Source of the DNA: CAVSUB01 sp963730995
GTDB taxonomy: Bacteria > Acidobacteriota > Vicinamibacteria > Vicinamibacterales > 2-12-FULL-66-21
DNA: 64,000 nt
Reading direction: 5' to 3'
Assembly: GCA_963730995.1 (NCBI GenBank)
Contig: CAVSUB010000013.1
Span: 682,001-746,000 of the forward strand
Of this stretch, positions 9,256 to 18,331 are shown in pieces (position 1 is the first letter of the stretch; each line of letters opens with the position of its first letter). The notes beneath the pieces were generated by a model. The model saw only the letters and a program-made list of their open reading frames with translations. It did no database searches and had not been told where the DNA came from. Made by a program: the position numbers and the translations under genes.

Positions 9256-9582
9256 TCAGACGTGCTTGTCGATCAGCTTCTTGAGCGACGCCTTGTCGGC
9301 GAGACCGACGACCTGCTCGACGATCTGCCCGCTCTTGAAGAGCAACAGCGTCGGAATCCCCCGGATACTGAATCGCATGGGCGTCGCCGGATTCTCGTCG
9401 ACGTTCATCTTGCCGACCACGACACGCCCATCGTAGTCGCCGGCCAGCTCGTTGACGGTCGGCTCCAGACGCCGGCAGGGGCCGCACCACTCGGCCCAGA
9501 AATCGACCAGAACCGGGGTCGCCTGGTTCACGGTCTGTTCGAAGTTCGCGTCCGTCAAAGTCTGTACCTTCTCAGATGCCAT
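9256..9582 (-). CDS. trxA: Thioredoxin
   Basis: 108 residues with the classical active site FWAEWCGPCR and the cis-proline loop RGIPTLLLFKSG. The ATG at 9582 (protein starting MASEKVQTL) gives the standard thioredoxin length; an upstream ATG at 9624 would add 14 arginine-rich residues not usual in the family. It lies between glgA and trxB on the same strand and is the expected partner of TrxB. Confidence 0.95.
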   Translation of the reverse strand: MASEKVQTLTDANFEQTVNQATPVLVDFWAEWCGPCRRLEPTVNELAGDYDGRVVVGKMNVDENPATPMRFSIRGIPTLLLFKSGQIVEQVVGLADKASLKKLIDKHV

Positions 9583-9630
9583 GTGCGATGTCTCCGTTCG
9601 GCGAGGAGTCCGCCGACAAGTCAATTATCC

Positions 9631-11547
9631 TCAGTTATTTGTCGGCGAAGCGGTGACGGCGGCTCCAGCGGTGGCACGCTGCTGAGCTTCCGTCAAGGCT
9701 CTGTACACTTTGACATACTCTCGGGCCGAAGCGTCCCAGGAATGGTCCTGCTGCATGCCCCGTCGCTGCATCGCCCGCCAGAGGTCCTGGTTCCGGTAGC
9801 TGACGAGCGCGCGACGGACGGCGTCTACCAGCGCTCCGGGCGTGTACTGGGTGAACGTGAACCCGGTGCCCTTGCCGCTGACGCCCGCATCCTCGACGGT
9901 ATCCTTCAGCCCACCTGTCGCACGGACGATCGGGATCGTCCCGTACCGAAGGCTGTACAACTGATTGAGGCCGCACGGCTCGAATCGGGACGGCATGAGG
10001 AACATGTCGGAGCCGGCTTCGATCAGATGAGCGAGCCGTTCATCGAACCCGATCGTCACCGATACGCGGCCGGGATGCCGCGCCGCGAGCCCCTTCCAGA
10101 GATCTTCGTAGCGGCGCTCACCGCTTCCGAGCATCACCCACGACGCATCGAGCGACATCAGCTCGTCGACGCTCGCAGCGACGAGGTCGAAGCCTTTCTG
10201 ATCTGTCAGACGGGATACCAGACCGATGAGCGGCCTGGCCGTAGCACGAGGATCCGATCCGATACTGGCGCCCTCGAGAAGCGAACGCTTCGCGGCGGCC
10301 TTTCCGCTGAGGTCCTCTTCGGAGAAAGACGCGGGGATGTACTCGTCGTTGGCCGGGTTCCAGCGCGTGATGTCTATGCCGTTGAGGATGCCCGCGAGGT
10401 CGCCCGCGCGCCGGCGCAGGATGCCGTCGAACCCGAACCCGAGCTCCGGCGTCGTGATCTCGGACGCGTACGTCGGGCTGACGGTGGTGATCCTCTCGCT
10501 GAAGTTGATCCCGGCTTTCAGATAGCTGATCTGCCCCCAGTATTCCATCGCCTGCACGTCGAGGACGTTCCAGCCCAATCCGATCGATTCGACCGTCGAC
10601 GCCGGAAAGAGACCTTGAAATGCCAGGTTGTGAATCGTGAACACAACCGGCACACCGCCGACGACAGGGTCCGACGACAGCGCCATCTTCTGGTATACCG
10701 GCACGAGGCCCGTCTGCCAGTCGTGGGCATGAATCACGGAGGGCCGCAGCTTCGTCGCACGCGCGTACTCGAGGGCTGCGCGACTCAGTACCGCGAATCG
10801 CCACGGATTGTCCGGGTAGTCGCCGCTTGCATCGCCGTAGAGTCCATCGCGGTCGAAGAGATCCGGCGCGTCGACGAACGCGACCTTCACGCCCGGGATT
10901 CCGGTCGGCGGCTGCTGCTCGAGGATCGACAGCGATACCGGCCGATTTCCGAGACGGAAGGAGATCGGAATGGCCTTCGTCGCCGACGTATCGACGCGAC
11001 GATACCGCGGGAGCACGAGGGTCACGTCGTGACCGAGCGCGACGAGGGCCTGGGGCAGCGCCGCGGCGACCTCAGCAAGCCCGCCAGTCTTCGCAAACGG
11101 ATGCGCCTCAGGCGTGACCATCAGGATCGATAGACGAGCGCCATCGGGCTTCGCGATCTCCGCTGTCGATCCCGCGAGCGCGCTCTGTGGGACCGATTTG
11201 GCGATGGAGGCGGCCACTGTCGGCGGCTTTGACGGAGCCGATGGCTTCATGACGCGCTTGGCCCGCACCCCAGGCGCCTTTACAGGCTGTTCCTGCGCTG
11301 GCTTGCGGGTCCGTGGTCGAGGAGCAGCCTTCTTCGTTGGAGGAACCGGAGGACCTTCCGGTGGCAGGGACTCGGCCGACCCTGCGGGCGCACTGGACGA
11401 TTCGACGGCGGCCACTTTGGGTGCCGGCGTCTTCCGACGTGCTGGCGAAGCCGAAGGCGCATTCCGCACTTCAGGCAATGCTTCGCTGGTTACGGGTGGC
11501 TGTGTATTGACAGTCGGTGTTGATGATGAGCGTTTCTTCTGTGACAT
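9631..11547 (-). CDS. glgA: Glycogen synthase (ADP-glucose type) with long N-terminal extension
   Basis: 638 residues from the ATG at 11547 (an earlier ATG at 11595 adds 16). GT5 glucosyltransferase that elongates alpha-1,4-glucan from ADP-glucose. The catalytic part begins near residue 135 at LSILMVTPEAHPFAKTGGLA, whose KTGGL loop binds ADP-glucose. Later come VIHAHDWQTGLVP, GILNGIDITRWNP, LIGLVSRLTDQKG, and the C-terminal MPSRFEPCGLNQLYSLRYGT with the catalytic glutamate. Before it lie about 130 residues rich in Pro, Ala, Lys, Ser and Thr, predicted disordered, which most GlgA proteins lack. Confidence 0.93.
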   Translation of the reverse strand: MSQKKRSSSTPTVNTQPPVTSEALPEVRNAPSASPARRKTPAPKVAAVESSSAPAGSAESLPPEGPPVPPTKKAAPRPRTRKPAQEQPVKAPGVRAKRVMKPSAPSKPPTVAASIAKSVPQSALAGSTAEIAKPDGARLSILMVTPEAHPFAKTGGLAEVAAALPQALVALGHDVTLVLPRYRRVDTSATKAIPISFRLGNRPVSLSILEQQPPTGIPGVKVAFVDAPDLFDRDGLYGDASGDYPDNPWRFAVLSRAALEYARATKLRPSVIHAHDWQTGLVPVYQKMALSSDPVVGGVPVVFTIHNLAFQGLFPASTVESIGLGWNVLDVQAMEYWGQISYLKAGINFSERITTVSPTYASEITTPELGFGFDGILRRRAGDLAGILNGIDITRWNPANDEYIPASFSEEDLSGKAAAKRSLLEGASIGSDPRATARPLIGLVSRLTDQKGFDLVAASVDELMSLDASWVMLGSGERRYEDLWKGLAARHPGRVSVTIGFDERLAHLIEAGSDMFLMPSRFEPCGLNQLYSLRYGTIPIVRATGGLKDTVEDAGVSGKGTGFTFTQYTPGALVDAVRRALVSYRNQDLWRAMQRRGMQQDHSWDASAREYVKVYRALTEAQQRATAGAAVTASPTNN

Positions 11548-11710
11548 CAAACTATGCGTGTAAATGTGAATGACTGAAAACTCTAAGTTTAACACGCGCT
11601 CAGGCGCACTGCTTGCTCACGCCGGAAGCGCCCGGACCGAACGTTTCTCGAACTGTCTCGGGCGTCCGGCTCGTTGACTCGTCTTCCGTCAACAGAGACG
11701 ATTGTCTTAC

Positions 11711-14155
11711 ATGCGCTCTACCCGCCGGACGCCGCGCAGCGCTGTTGTCCGGCGACTCCTTGGCATTTCAGCGGCTGTGCTCGCCTTGACTGTCGCAGCC
11801 CTCGCCGGCTGGCGGTGGATGGGGGTCCATCCCACACGCACCGGAAGCGGCGTCGTCCTTGGGGCGCTGCCACGCGGCGTCCTCCGTGACCATCTGAACC
11901 TCGTCCTCGTCACGCTCGACACTACCCGGGCCGACAGGATCGGCGCATACGGCGCCCGGGACGTCGAGACTCCGACGTTCGATGCGCTCGCACAGAGTGG
12001 CGTGCTCTTCGAGCAGGCTGTTTCGGTGGCTCCACTGACGCTGCCGGCCCACTCCAGCCTCTTCACCGGCAGGTTTCCCCCCGAACACGGCGTTCGCGAC
12101 AACGGTGGATTCTTCCTGGGCCCCGAGCAACTCACGCTCGCGGAAGTGCTCAAGGCGCGCGGCTACCGTACCGGCGGGTTCGTCGGCGCATACGTGCTGG
12201 ACTCGAAATGGGGCTTGAACCAGGGATTCGACACGTACGTGGACGACTTCGACCTCAGTAAGACCCGCGGCGTCTCTCTGGGAGCGATTCAGAGGCCCGG
12301 CAACGAAGTCGTGGACAAGGCCCTCCCCTGGATTCAGCAGTCAGCCGCGACGCCGTTCTTCGCCTGGATTCATCTGTACGACGCGCACTCCCCGTATCGC
12401 CCGCCCGAACCGTTTGCCTCGCGCTACCGCGGCCATCCGTACAACGGCGAGATCGCCTTTGCCGACTCACAGGTCGGCCGCATCGTCGCGCAGCTTCAGT
12501 CCTCAGGCCTTTTCGATCGTACGGTTGTGGTCGTGATGGGCGACCATGGCGAGAGTCTCGGCGATCACGGTGAGAGCGCGCACGGCTTCTTCATCTACGA
12601 GAGCGTCACGCATGTGCCGCTGGTGATTCGAGCGCCGTTCAGCCTTACGGGAAACCGTCGAGTCGCCGATCCGGTTCGATCCGTTGACGTCATGCCCACC
12701 GTCCTCGACCTTCTCGGCGTGCCGCAACCCGGAGCCATCTCCGGCGTTAGCCTCGTCTCGTTGATGACCGGAGCAAAACGCGAGCTGGGGCTCGATACAT
12801 ACTCGGAGGCGATGTACCCGTTGCATCACTACGGTTGGAGCGACCTTCGCGCGCTTCGATCGGGCCGCTACAAGGTCATCGACTCGCCGCGGCCCGAGTT
12901 GTACGACCTCGATCGGGATCCGCACGAAGCCACGAACATCTTCGCCGACCGTCAGGCGCTCGGCGATCGGATGATCGCCCAGCTGCGGACGATGGAGGGG
13001 ACGTTTGCGAAGACGACGGCGACGCTGCCGGCTGTCGATGTCGACCCTGAAGCGCGAGAACGACTTGCGGCACTGGGCTATGTCGGCTCGTTCGTGGCGA
13101 GCGCGTCGGATCCTCGAACCAACCGCGCGGACCCTAAAGACAAGATCTCGCTGTTCAACAAGCTCGGCACGGCGACGGAGATGTCGAAGGACCGCGACCG
13201 CGGCGACGAGGCGTCATTTCAGAGCGTCATCGCTCTCCTCAATGAGGTGGTGCGCGAAGATGCCGCCGTCATCGACGCCTGGTTCATGCTGGGCACGCAG
13301 TACCTGCAGCACGGTGAGCCGCGCCGCGCGATCGACTACTACAAACGGACTCTCAGCCTGAAGCCGGACTACGACCTCGCCGTCATCAACCTGGCACAGG
13401 CGTACCGCCGGCTCGGCGACGATGACGCCGCGCTGGCGGGCTTCGAGCGGTATCTCGCGATCGATCCCAAGGCGCCCTTCGTGCGATACCAGATTGGTGA
13501 GATCTGGCTGGACCGCGGGGACCTGGCCAAAGCGGAGGAGCAATTCCGGAAGGCGCTGGAGATCGACCCGCACGTCGCGTCTGCGAAGAATGCGCTGGGA
13601 GTGATCGCCTTGCAACGAGGGGATCCCGCAAGCGCCGAACGGCTGGTCCGCGAGGCGATCGCGGCGAAACCGGACGTCCGGCTGGCGCACTTCAATCTCG
13701 CACTGCTCGCAGAAAGCCGGGGGGATGTTCGACAGGCTGAGCGCGAGTACCTCGAAGAACTGAAGCTCCACTCTGAGAGCTACAAGGCCGCGTTCAACCT
13801 GTCACGCCTCTACGAGCAGGTCGGCGATCGCGAAGGGCAGGTCGCCGCGCTCGAGCAGTCTCTACAGAGCAATCCGGGCTTTGCGGAAGGACACTTCTTC
13901 CTGGCGAAGGCGTATCTGGACTCCGGGGTCAAGTTTTCCGAGGCCATCGAGCTGGCGCAGAAAGGACTCGAGCTGGCGCCCCGGTCCGAATACGCGTCGC
14001 TGGGCCACTACGTCCTCGCGGATCTCTACAATCGGCAAGGCCGAGGGTCTGACGCCGATCGGGAAGTGGCGCTCGGGCGCGCCCTCGACGGTCAGCAAGC
14101 GGTAGAGGTCAGACCGGAGTCAGACCTGGATCTGACCCCAACGGGTTGGGCTTAA
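11711..14155 (+). CDS. Sulfatase-like alkaline-phosphatase-superfamily protein fused to TPR repeats
   Basis: 814 residues. An N-terminal signal anchor (residues ~15-38) is followed by a sulfatase-type domain (~55-440): LVLVTLDTTRADRIGAYG with the first metal aspartate, PLTLPAHSSLFTGRFPPEHG at the nucleophile, VVVMGDHGESLGDHGESAHG with the second metal site, and YDLDRDPHEATNI. The nucleophile position is Thr in LTLPAH, not the Cys/Ser-x-Pro-x-Arg of formylglycine sulfatases, so sulfatase chemistry is not supported; phosphodiesterase or phosphotransferase activity is possible. At least eight TPR units occupy the C-terminal ~320 residues. The ATG at 11711 is preferred to the in-frame TTG at 11702. 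Its stop overlaps the convergent TonB gene stop at TTAA. Confidence 0.85.
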   Translation: MRSTRRTPRSAVVRRLLGISAAVLALTVAALAGWRWMGVHPTRTGSGVVLGALPRGVLRDHLNLVLVTLDTTRADRIGAYGARDVETPTFDALAQSGVLFEQAVSVAPLTLPAHSSLFTGRFPPEHGVRDNGGFFLGPEQLTLAEVLKARGYRTGGFVGAYVLDSKWGLNQGFDTYVDDFDLSKTRGVSLGAIQRPGNEVVDKALPWIQQSAATPFFAWIHLYDAHSPYRPPEPFASRYRGHPYNGEIAFADSQVGRIVAQLQSSGLFDRTVVVVMGDHGESLGDHGESAHGFFIYESVTHVPLVIRAPFSLTGNRRVADPVRSVDVMPTVLDLLGVPQPGAISGVSLVSLMTGAKRELGLDTYSEAMYPLHHYGWSDLRALRSGRYKVIDSPRPELYDLDRDPHEATNIFADRQALGDRMIAQLRTMEGTFAKTTATLPAVDVDPEARERLAALGYVGSFVASASDPRTNRADPKDKISLFNKLGTATEMSKDRDRGDEASFQSVIALLNEVVREDAAVIDAWFMLGTQYLQHGEPRRAIDYYKRTLSLKPDYDLAVINLAQAYRRLGDDDAALAGFERYLAIDPKAPFVRYQIGEIWLDRGDLAKAEEQFRKALEIDPHVASAKNALGVIALQRGDPASAERLVREAIAAKPDVRLAHFNLALLAESRGDVRQAEREYLEELKLHSESYKAAFNLSRLYEQVGDREGQVAALEQSLQSNPGFAEGHFFLAKAYLDSGVKFSEAIELAQKGLELAPRSEYASLGHYVLADLYNRQGRGSDADREVALGRALDGQQAVEVRPESDLDLTPTGWA

Positions 14156-16893
14156 AACAGCCAACGCCCGCCTATCGTGAGCTGCCGTGCGGCCTGCACG
14201 GCCGTCGGCGCTTTGTAGGCTACCGTCGAACCGGAGATCGTCGTGTCCGGATACCGCGCCTGTCGCGTCGTGACGGTCGCGGCGTTGAACAGGTTGAAGA
14301 TGTCGGCAAAGAGACCGAAGCGATGTCCGGAGACCTCGAAGGCTTTCTCTATTCGCAGATCGAAGTTGTTGTAGAAGTCATTCTTCTCGGTGCCGCGCGG
14401 CTCGAGGAAGATCTGGCGCCGCGAGCTCGGCGACGGCAGGTTCAGTTGTGAGCTGCTGAACTGCTGGTATGGCGTGAACGGAGTGCCGCTGTAGCCGGTA
14501 TACGCGCCACCGACCAATACGTCTATGTTCGGGACCTGATACGACACATAGGCCTTTACCTCGTGCCGGTGTGAGTTCGTCAACTCCCCGTCGGCATTGA
14601 TAATCGCCGTGTTGGGCGAGTTCCAGGCCGTGCCCCCCAGCCAGTTCCCAAAACCGGTGTTATCGACATTTCCAGTGGTCTTCGAGAGCACATAGGAGAG
14701 CTGATAGCCGAAGCGACTCTTCAACGAGCTGTTCAACAACAACATGAGCCCCTTGTACGATCGCTTCGGATCGGCGGTCGCAATGACGCTCCCGTCCGTC
14801 GCAAGGTACTGGAAGCCCTCCGTGTTGCGGATGAAGAAGCTGTCGTTCGAGCTTCCGCTGTTCGCCCAGGAATAGCCGGTGAACGGCTGGCCGGTCAGCT
14901 GATTGGTGAGTTGGACCGGGAGCCACCTCGCATTGCTGATGACGTTGTTGATGAAGTCGTTGGTGTCCCGCCAGATGCCGGTGGCCGTGAACCGCAGCTT
15001 GCTTGTGAGCTGTGTTTCGTACGAAACGTTGAACTCATCGGTTCGTGGATGGTTGATATCCGAGCTGATGCCGTAGGGGATGCCTGGAATCAACACTTCA
15101 CGCGGGCCCAATCCGTTCTCCAGGATGGGAGTACGAGCTACGTCTTCCACACCGGGAACCGCGGACGTATAGAACCCTGTCGCAGCTCCTTCGAAGTACC
15201 GGCCAAAATACGCCTTCAGCGCCGTCGTCCCCTTGCCGGTGAGATCGTAGGCTGCACCGATCCGCGGCCCCCAGGCTGTGCCGGGCGTGTAGACATCCTC
15301 GTTCAGAATCGGGCTGCTTCCTCTGATGTGATCCAGGCGCAGGCCGAGGTTCAGCGTCAGTTTCCCGGCGGTCCATTGATCCTGAACGAACGCGGACGTG
15401 CGCTTGTTGTCGCCTTGGATGTCGTATCCGTAGCTCAATTGATAGTACGGAACACCACCGTAGGCGTAGATGTAGAAGCCGGCCGGCCCGAAGGGCTGCG
15501 CGACGTCGCGGACATGACTGCGCTCGATTTCGAGGCCGAACTTGAGCGAGTGTCTCCCGAACTTCTCCGCGTACTTCGTGAGCGCGACCTGTACCTGGTT
15601 GCGGCTCCGGTCGTTGTAGAGAAGCCCGCCGCCGCCGCCGCAGCAGTACTCGCCCGTGAAACCGTCGAACGTGTACGGGGACGGGTCGACCGGATCGAGA
15701 TTGTAGTAGCCGTTGTATCCGGTGAACTTGGCTTCCAGGAAGGCGCTCGCGCCGAAGACTTTCCTCCACTGGAAGTTCCACACCCACTCGGGTGCGTCCT
15801 CTTGAACAGTCTGCCGATCCGTCGCTTGCTCGTCGGGCCAGTTTCCGACTCGCCCCGTCAGGTTGTACGAGTCGTACTGCATGCCGGCAACGAACGTATC
15901 ACTCGTGGACGGCTGGAACGTGAACTTAACGTTGAACCGCGGACTGATCTCCGTAGAGTTCGCGACGGGCCCAGTCGGGTCTGAGCTGGTCGAGAATCGC
16001 TGGACGCTCGCGAAGAAGAACGCTTTGTCCCGTTTCAACGGGCCGCCCAACTGCACGGTGTAGTCGGTCAAGCTCTTCGTGACCGCCGCCTGACCAAGCG
16101 ACGGGTTTGCGGCAAGGACGCTGCTGCTGATGTTGTCGGATGCGAGCGAATCGCGCGTATAGCGAATGGTGAAGAGTCCCGCATACGCGTTGCCCCCGGA
16201 CTTCGTCACGGTGTTCACGATCGCGCCGGTAAAACCGCCGAATTCCGCCGGGGCGCCCAGCCCGCCAATCTGCACTTCCTGAACGAGGTTCTGATTGAAA
16301 AACGTCCATGCCGATCCGCCTTCCGGATCTCGAGTGTCCACGCCATCGAGCAGGAGCGCATTGCCGTAGGGGCCCTGTGCTCCAAAGGCAGACCGATCGT
16401 TGATGCCGGGGGCATAATTCATCAGAGTCGCCGATGTCGACGAGTAGATCGGTATCAGCGTGAGGAGATCGTTCGAGAGGTTCGTATCCGTCGCGGCGCT
16501 CTTCACGTCAACTGTCGATGCCTCCGCTCTGACGTCGACGGTCTCCGTCACGCCTCCGAGCTTGAGCGACAGATCGACGGTGACGGTCTTGGCCAGCCCC
16601 ACGACGACCGCGTCGACCTGCTGAGTAAGGAATCCGGTGAGCTCCGCCTTCAACCGGTAGCTATCCGGTTGTAGGCCGACGAACCGAAAATCACCTGAAC
16701 CTTCAGTGACGGTCGTCTGGCTGCCTCGGGCTCCGGTTAGCGTCATCGTGACGCCTGGCAGAACACCTCCCTGCGGATCGGTCACTTTGCCTTCAACCGT
16801 CCCCGTCTGCGTCTGCGCACGCGCCACGGTCGACGCGAGCGCGATGAATAGCACGACCGCCAATAGATCGGTGACACGTCTCAAGGCGCTCAC
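14152..16893 (-). CDS. TonB-dependent receptor with carboxypeptidase regulatory-like domain
   Basis: 913 residues, intact. A signal peptide ends near ALASTVARA. A carboxypeptidase regulatory-like domain (TVEGKVTDPQGGVLPGVTMT, residues ~30-115) precedes the plug, with NALLLDGVDTRDPEGG and GAIVNTVTKSGGN. A long outer-membrane barrel follows, ending in aromatic residues (GGRWLF). This architecture is very common in Acidobacteriota and probably binds large substrates such as oligosaccharides, but no ligand can be assigned. The GTG start at 16893 directly follows the TAG of the upstream small gene, with a purine-rich AAAGAAG as ribosome-binding site, so the two are coupled. Confidence 0.9.
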   Translation of the reverse strand: MSALRRVTDLLAVVLFIALASTVARAQTQTGTVEGKVTDPQGGVLPGVTMTLTGARGSQTTVTEGSGDFRFVGLQPDSYRLKAELTGFLTQQVDAVVVGLAKTVTVDLSLKLGGVTETVDVRAEASTVDVKSAATDTNLSNDLLTLIPIYSSTSATLMNYAPGINDRSAFGAQGPYGNALLLDGVDTRDPEGGSAWTFFNQNLVQEVQIGGLGAPAEFGGFTGAIVNTVTKSGGNAYAGLFTIRYTRDSLASDNISSSVLAANPSLGQAAVTKSLTDYTVQLGGPLKRDKAFFFASVQRFSTSSDPTGPVANSTEISPRFNVKFTFQPSTSDTFVAGMQYDSYNLTGRVGNWPDEQATDRQTVQEDAPEWVWNFQWRKVFGASAFLEAKFTGYNGYYNLDPVDPSPYTFDGFTGEYCCGGGGGLLYNDRSRNQVQVALTKYAEKFGRHSLKFGLEIERSHVRDVAQPFGPAGFYIYAYGGVPYYQLSYGYDIQGDNKRTSAFVQDQWTAGKLTLNLGLRLDHIRGSSPILNEDVYTPGTAWGPRIGAAYDLTGKGTTALKAYFGRYFEGAATGFYTSAVPGVEDVARTPILENGLGPREVLIPGIPYGISSDINHPRTDEFNVSYETQLTSKLRFTATGIWRDTNDFINNVISNARWLPVQLTNQLTGQPFTGYSWANSGSSNDSFFIRNTEGFQYLATDGSVIATADPKRSYKGLMLLLNSSLKSRFGYQLSYVLSKTTGNVDNTGFGNWLGGTAWNSPNTAIINADGELTNSHRHEVKAYVSYQVPNIDVLVGGAYTGYSGTPFTPYQQFSSSQLNLPSPSSRRQIFLEPRGTEKNDFYNNFDLRIEKAFEVSGHRFGLFADIFNLFNAATVTTRQARYPDTTISGSTVAYKAPTAVQAARQLTIGGRWLF

Positions 16894-17241
16894 CTACTTC
16901 TTTCCTGGCGAGTGGATGCGGTCGTGCTGCGCGGAATAGATCGCATAACCTGCTCCGGCACCGAGGACGGCGAGAACCGCAATCCCGGCAGGGGTCCTGA
17001 AGAACGCTGGAGACTGCTTTGCGGGAGTCGAGGCCTGTTCGGACCGACGCGCAACGGTCGCAGGCGGCCGAGGGGTTGCGACATTTCGCGGGCGCAGCTC
17101 GGCGAGAGCGGTTCGCAGCGGTTCTTTAGGAGGCGTTCTAACGTCTGAGGCTGCGGCTGAACACGGAATCAGCGCGACGACCACAGCGCCGAGCACGCGC
17201 GTCAGTCGCGTGCTGGACTGCAGGCTGCCTAGGATTCCCAA
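16894..17241 (-). CDS. Small exported hypothetical protein
   Basis: 115 residues, not recognised. An N-terminal signal-like segment (VLGAVVVALIPCSAAAS) is followed by a basic, proline-rich linker (PRNVATPRPPATVARR). One further hydrophobic helix (AGIAVLAVLGAGAGYAIYS) and a short basic tail complete the protein. The stop codon abuts the GTG of the TonB receptor, suggesting translational coupling and a role in the same envelope system. Confidence 0.6.
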   Translation of the reverse strand: MGILGSLQSSTRLTRVLGAVVVALIPCSAAASDVRTPPKEPLRTALAELRPRNVATPRPPATVARRSEQASTPAKQSPAFFRTPAGIAVLAVLGAGAGYAIYSAQHDRIHSPGKK

Positions 17242-17478
17242 GGTTCCTCCTCATTCGAGGCGGAACGTCGTGATGCAAACGCAAGCTGACGACGTCTGCC
17301 TCGCGCGGCAGTATATAGTCGGCCGAGTTGACAGGCAACAACCTGCTGACACGAAATGCGTTGCACTCGCGTTGGTCCCGCGATTCGTCACGCGCATTGC
17401 CTCGATCCCGACTCATGCATTCGTGCGATCGGCACCCTCGCGGCCGTCCCGACCGAGCTCGGGTGCTAGAATCCTGCG

Positions 17479-18321
17479 GTGCCGCCCCCCAATCAGGGTC
17501 CTCCAGTACGCTCCGACCCTCGAGATATCGCGGAGCTTCGCCGGCTGCGTGAAGATCACCCGGACCTTGCCGCAGCAGTCGATCTTCAAATCGAGCTGCT
17601 GCAGCTCCAGCGACGGGTACAGTCGCGGGTGTCGCTGCCGTCGATGCCCCTCGATGCCGAGTACCTGAATGCGCGGCTCGCGCGCGCGCCGATCCTCGAC
17701 TTCGATCAGATCCCGGTCGACTGGGGTGACATGCGGTTCCTCGTGCGGGCGACGGCGGCCGCGATGCGCCACCACGAAGCGCTCGATGATGAAGCGTGCC
17801 GGCGGGCCGAGGGGCTCTCGCGCGACGGCGATCGTCTTCTCGCGCTCGCGAAGAACTGGTACGAAAGCGTTCGGCCCGGCACCGAAGAAGCGGCGGAGAT
17901 CGCGGGACTCGACAGCGTGCTGCTCCAGTCGATGCGTCCGTTCCTGACGCGTGCGGCCGAAGCCATCATGGCGCGCATCGACTTCGCCGGCTGGCAGAGA
18001 GGCACATGTCCGCTCTGCTTCGGCGAGCCGGACCTTGCCGTCATTACACCTGCCGCCGAGCGCGTCCTGATCTGCGCGCGATGCAACGCGCGGTGGCGGT
18101 TCCACCAACTCACGTGCCCGTTCTGTCTGAACGACGATCGCAAGAAGATCACGTCGTTCGCCAGCCGCGATGGCCGGTACCGGCTCTACGCCTGCGACGT
18201 GTGCACCCGCTACATCAAGGCGTACGACGCACGTCAGGCGACGCGACCGGTGCTACCTAGTGTGGATGGAGTGGCGACGCTGCCGCTGGACGCGGCAGCG
18301 ATGCAGAAGGGCTATAAGTAA
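17479..18321 (+). CDS. FdhE-like formate dehydrogenase accessory protein
   Basis: 280 residues from a GTG start. The N-terminal half is helical. The C-terminal half has the rubredoxin-like metal sites of the FdhE family: GTCPLCFGEPDLAV, LICARCNARW, LTCPFCLND and YACDVCTRYIKAYD, i.e. four Cys-x-x-Cys pairs. FdhE proteins help mature or activate respiratory formate dehydrogenase. No formate dehydrogenase gene is in this window, so the partner lies elsewhere or the protein serves another molybdoenzyme. Confidence 0.8.
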   Translation: MPPPNQGPPVRSDPRDIAELRRLREDHPDLAAAVDLQIELLQLQRRVQSRVSLPSMPLDAEYLNARLARAPILDFDQIPVDWGDMRFLVRATAAAMRHHEALDDEACRRAEGLSRDGDRLLALAKNWYESVRPGTEEAAEIAGLDSVLLQSMRPFLTRAAEAIMARIDFAGWQRGTCPLCFGEPDLAVITPAAERVLICARCNARWRFHQLTCPFCLNDDRKKITSFASRDGRYRLYACDVCTRYIKAYDARQATRPVLPSVDGVATLPLDAAAMQKGYK

Positions 18322-18331
18322 CCGCTCCCGG

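Noticed and set aside
8836..11133. Very long plus-strand frame opposite trxB, trxA and glgA
   Set aside because: An antisense shadow typical of high-GC DNA; the minus-strand genes are unmistakable.
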